Shown here: in pieces, positions 53,154-55,045 of the stretch
Layout: every line of letters begins with the position of its first letter
Numbering within the stretch: the stretch's first letter is position 1
From: Bacteroidales bacterium
GTDB lineage: Bacteria > Bacteroidota > Bacteroidia > Bacteroidales > JAQXIO01
Reading direction: 5' to 3'
Length of the DNA: 55,045 bases
NCBI GenBank assembly: GCA_029007825.1
Contig: JAQXIO010000066.1
Span: forward strand, 1-55,045
Made by a program: the position numbers and the translations under genes
Notes under the pieces: generated by a model
Database searches by the model: none
The model's input: the letters and a program-made list of their open reading frames with translations, nothing else
Told to the model about the DNA's origin: nothing

Positions 53154-54984
53154 ACGGCAAAACTACAGCATTCATCATATTTTCTTCAATCCATTTACTA
53201 CTCTCAGGAATATCGCCTCTAAGGTATTTTTCTAACATCAGACGTCCTATAGGGACAGCATACGTTGCTCCAAACCCGGCATTTTCAACATATACGGCTA
53301 TAGCCACCCGGGGTTGCTCCTTCGGTGCAAATCCCATAAATATAGAGTGGTCTTTTCCATGAGGGTTCTGTGCGGTACCTGTTTTTCCACAAACTGCAAT
53401 ATCGGGCATATAGGCACCCCAACACGTTCCTCCTGTAACCGCTGCTGCCATGCCCTCGACGATAGGTTTGTAATGAGACGGATCGATTCCGGTATAACGT
53501 TTTTCCCTATATTGCGGAGCTATCGTACTATCTTGTATCGCTTTAACCACATGGGGGGTAATAAAATAGCCCTGATTGGCTATTCCTGCCGCAAGATTGC
53601 ATATCTGTATCGGCGTTGTCAGGATTTCACCCTGCCCAATGGCTATGGATATAATCGTATGCGCCCTCCATCCTTTTTCTCCGTATATCTTATTATAGAA
53701 TTTACTATTAGGTATCAATCCTCGCTTTTCACCGGGCAAATCCACGCCCAGCTTATAACCAAATCCCATAGCGACCATGTGGTCTTTCCAAACATCGAAG
53801 GATTCCTGTATCGAAGAGTATTTCCGATTCTCGAGCATCGCACGCAGCCCATAACAGAAATAAGAGTTACAGGATGTAGCAATTGCACCTGAAAGGGCTA
53901 GCGGAGAACCATGCGAATGGCAGGCGGGACGACCTCCTAACGGCGGATATCCATTGTAGCAGGGAAAACTACTTTGTGCCGTAATAGCTTCTTCTTGCTG
54001 AAAGACCAGTCCCTGCGCCGTTTTAAAGGTAGAACCGGGAGGATAAGCAGCCATGAGAGGGCGATCGAAAAGAGGTTTCAGAGGGTCTTTCTGCAACAAT
54101 GCATGACTTTTTCCGCGTTCACGCCCCACCATTATTGCGGGATCGAATGTAGGGCTGGACACCAGACATAATATTTCCCCGGTTGCCGGATCTATCATTA
54201 CAATACTTCCCAACTTATTTTTCATCAGGGCTTCTCCGTATGCCTGAAGTTCCATATCGATCGACAGTGTCAGATTTTTCCCAGAAACAGGGGTAACATC
54301 ACTTTCCCCATCATTGTAGCGACCTTTTATTCGTCCACGCGCATCTCTCAATAAAATTTCTTTCCCTTTTTCTCCCCGCAAAATGGGTTCATAAGATTTC
54401 TCGACACCGGATCTTCCTGAATAATCACCCATTGTATAATAGGAGTCATTTTCAATATCTTTTCTACTCACTTCTCCAATACTCCCCAATACGTGTGCTC
54501 CGTTAGGGTATGTATATTGCCTAAGTGTCCGGTTCTGTATATAGAAGCCCGGGAATTTATATAGTTTTTCCTGTAAAATACCGTATTCTCTCGTTGTAAG
54601 CTGATTCATAAAGAGCTGAGGAACGACAGATGAGTATCCGGGATTTAAACGTCTATTCTTAATATCGGCAATTCGTTTATCAAATTGCTTTTTACTGATT
54701 CCAAGAATCGAACAGAACTCCAATGTATCAAATTCCTGAACTTCTTTCATGATGATCATAACATCATATGCCGGCTGATTAAAAACAAGAAGTTTTCCGT
54801 TTCTATCGTATATAAGTCCTCTGGAAGGATGTAATATTTTGTTCAGAAATGCATTACTTTCGGCATAGCGCTGGTAGTCGTCATTCATAATCTGCAAATA
54901 GAAGAGTTGTATGACGTACACCATTATCAGGAAAATAAAGGTTCCGATAATAACCCAAACACGTTTTCTCAGATCCTGTTCCAT
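53140..54984 (-). CDS. mrdA: Penicillin-binding protein 2 (transpeptidase)
   Basis: A 614-residue class B PBP anchored by one membrane helix at about 9-31. A PBP dimer domain follows (RGLIYDRNGKLL at about 55-66). The transpeptidase domain has S318-T-F-K321 (PPGSTFKTAQ), SCN in the SxN position (ATSCNSYFC) and KTGTA near residue 535. It works with RodA in cell elongation. Its start lies downstream of a short open frame that probably ends mreD. Confidence 0.95.
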   Translation of the reverse strand: MEQDLRKRVWVIIGTFIFLIMVYVIQLFYLQIMNDDYQRYAESNAFLNKILHPSRGLIYDRNGKLLVFNQPAYDVMIIMKEVQEFDTLEFCSILGISKKQFDKRIADIKNRRLNPGYSSVVPQLFMNQLTTREYGILQEKLYKFPGFYIQNRTLRQYTYPNGAHVLGSIGEVSRKDIENDSYYTMGDYSGRSGVEKSYEPILRGEKGKEILLRDARGRIKGRYNDGESDVTPVSGKNLTLSIDMELQAYGEALMKNKLGSIVMIDPATGEILCLVSSPTFDPAIMVGRERGKSHALLQKDPLKPLFDRPLMAAYPPGSTFKTAQGLVFQQEEAITAQSSFPCYNGYPPLGGRPACHSHGSPLALSGAIATSCNSYFCYGLRAMLENRKYSSIQESFDVWKDHMVAMGFGYKLGVDLPGEKRGLIPNSKFYNKIYGEKGWRAHTIISIAIGQGEILTTPIQICNLAAGIANQGYFITPHVVKAIQDSTIAPQYREKRYTGIDPSHYKPIVEGMAAAVTGGTCWGAYMPDIAVCGKTGTAQNPHGKDHSIFMGFAPKEQPRVAIAVYVENAGFGATYAVPIGRLMLEKYLRGDIPESSKWIEENMMNAVVLPYGFK

Positions 54985-54994
54985 TTATCAGCAC

Positions 54995-55045
54995 TTAACG
55001 GTTTCTCCACTCAAATTTTCTATTATAACCAACAAAAAAGACGTC
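54995..55045 (-). CDS. 3' end of upstream gene, possibly mreD (partial)
   Basis: On the minus strand an open frame enters at the window edge and reads DVFFVGYNRKFEWRNR before a TAA ending at 54995, ten bases before mrdA. In Bacteroidales mreD usually precedes mrdA, so this may be its C-terminus. Only 16 residues are visible and I cannot confirm the family. Confidence 0.4.
   Translation of the reverse strand, partial: DVFFVGYNRKFEWRNR

Overview
The window looks like a chromosomal segment of a gut-type Bacteroidales bacterium (phylum Bacteroidota). Supporting signs are a type IX secretion C-terminal domain on a secreted protein, the lipoprotein GldH, an ExbB/ExbD/TonB set, GH32, GH94 and GH106-like carbohydrate genes, and repeated matches to the Bacteroidota -7 promoter element TAnnTTTG. 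Barnesiellaceae or a close relative is my guess only. I see no rRNA, tRNA, CRISPR array, intact insertion sequence or prophage. Most of the window is ordinary core chromosome.

Layout: 1-5480 holds the tail of an unidentified gene, a large secreted glycosidase-like protein, an MFS transporter and long intergenic stretches built of degenerate palindromic repeats. 5489-11796 has a small TSCPD protein and then a hypothetical protein-TolC-adaptor-CzcA-type metal efflux operon. 12223-14004 is a membrane-anchored MutS-like ATPase whose promoters lie inside the repeats. 14001-21612 (minus strand) is a sugar operon: GPH symporter, GH94 phosphorylase, short GH106-like protein and arabinose/fucose-isomerase-like protein, with no SusC/SusD pair. 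21789-32284 (plus strand) is the arginine/proline block: argR, a GNAT acyltransferase, argG, argC, argD, a Met-rich DUF4396 membrane protein, then proC, an XRE-cupin regulator, an acyl-CoA synthetase and proB; a DUF6515-type gene sits on the minus strand between them. 32512-39517 is mostly minus-strand housekeeping (OMP barrel, rsmE, bifunctional nuclease, rlmI, 3'-5' exonuclease, DUF5063, nadK, CBS protein) with one plus-strand radical SAM gene. 39640-42911 is pdxJ-exbB-exbD-tonB-DJ-1. 43304-47812 has a GH32 fructanase, an MscS channel and ilvE on the minus strand. 47951-51680 is metF-holB-ricT-gldH, convergent with rodA and mrdA (51705-54984).

How the genes fit together: the arginine genes under ArgR probably form one operon closed by a terminator near 26240. 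The GNAT gene next to argR is the best candidate for the first acylation step. The phosphorylase operon suggests import of a beta-linked disaccharide and its energy-saving cleavage by phosphate. The RND operon and the Met-rich protein point to transition-metal handling. The least explained material is the family of 60-85 bp imperfect palindromes (3560-3726, 5037-5480, 11966-12197), some copies of which contain a complete -33/-7 promoter, and a G+C-rich foldable block at 43139-43224.
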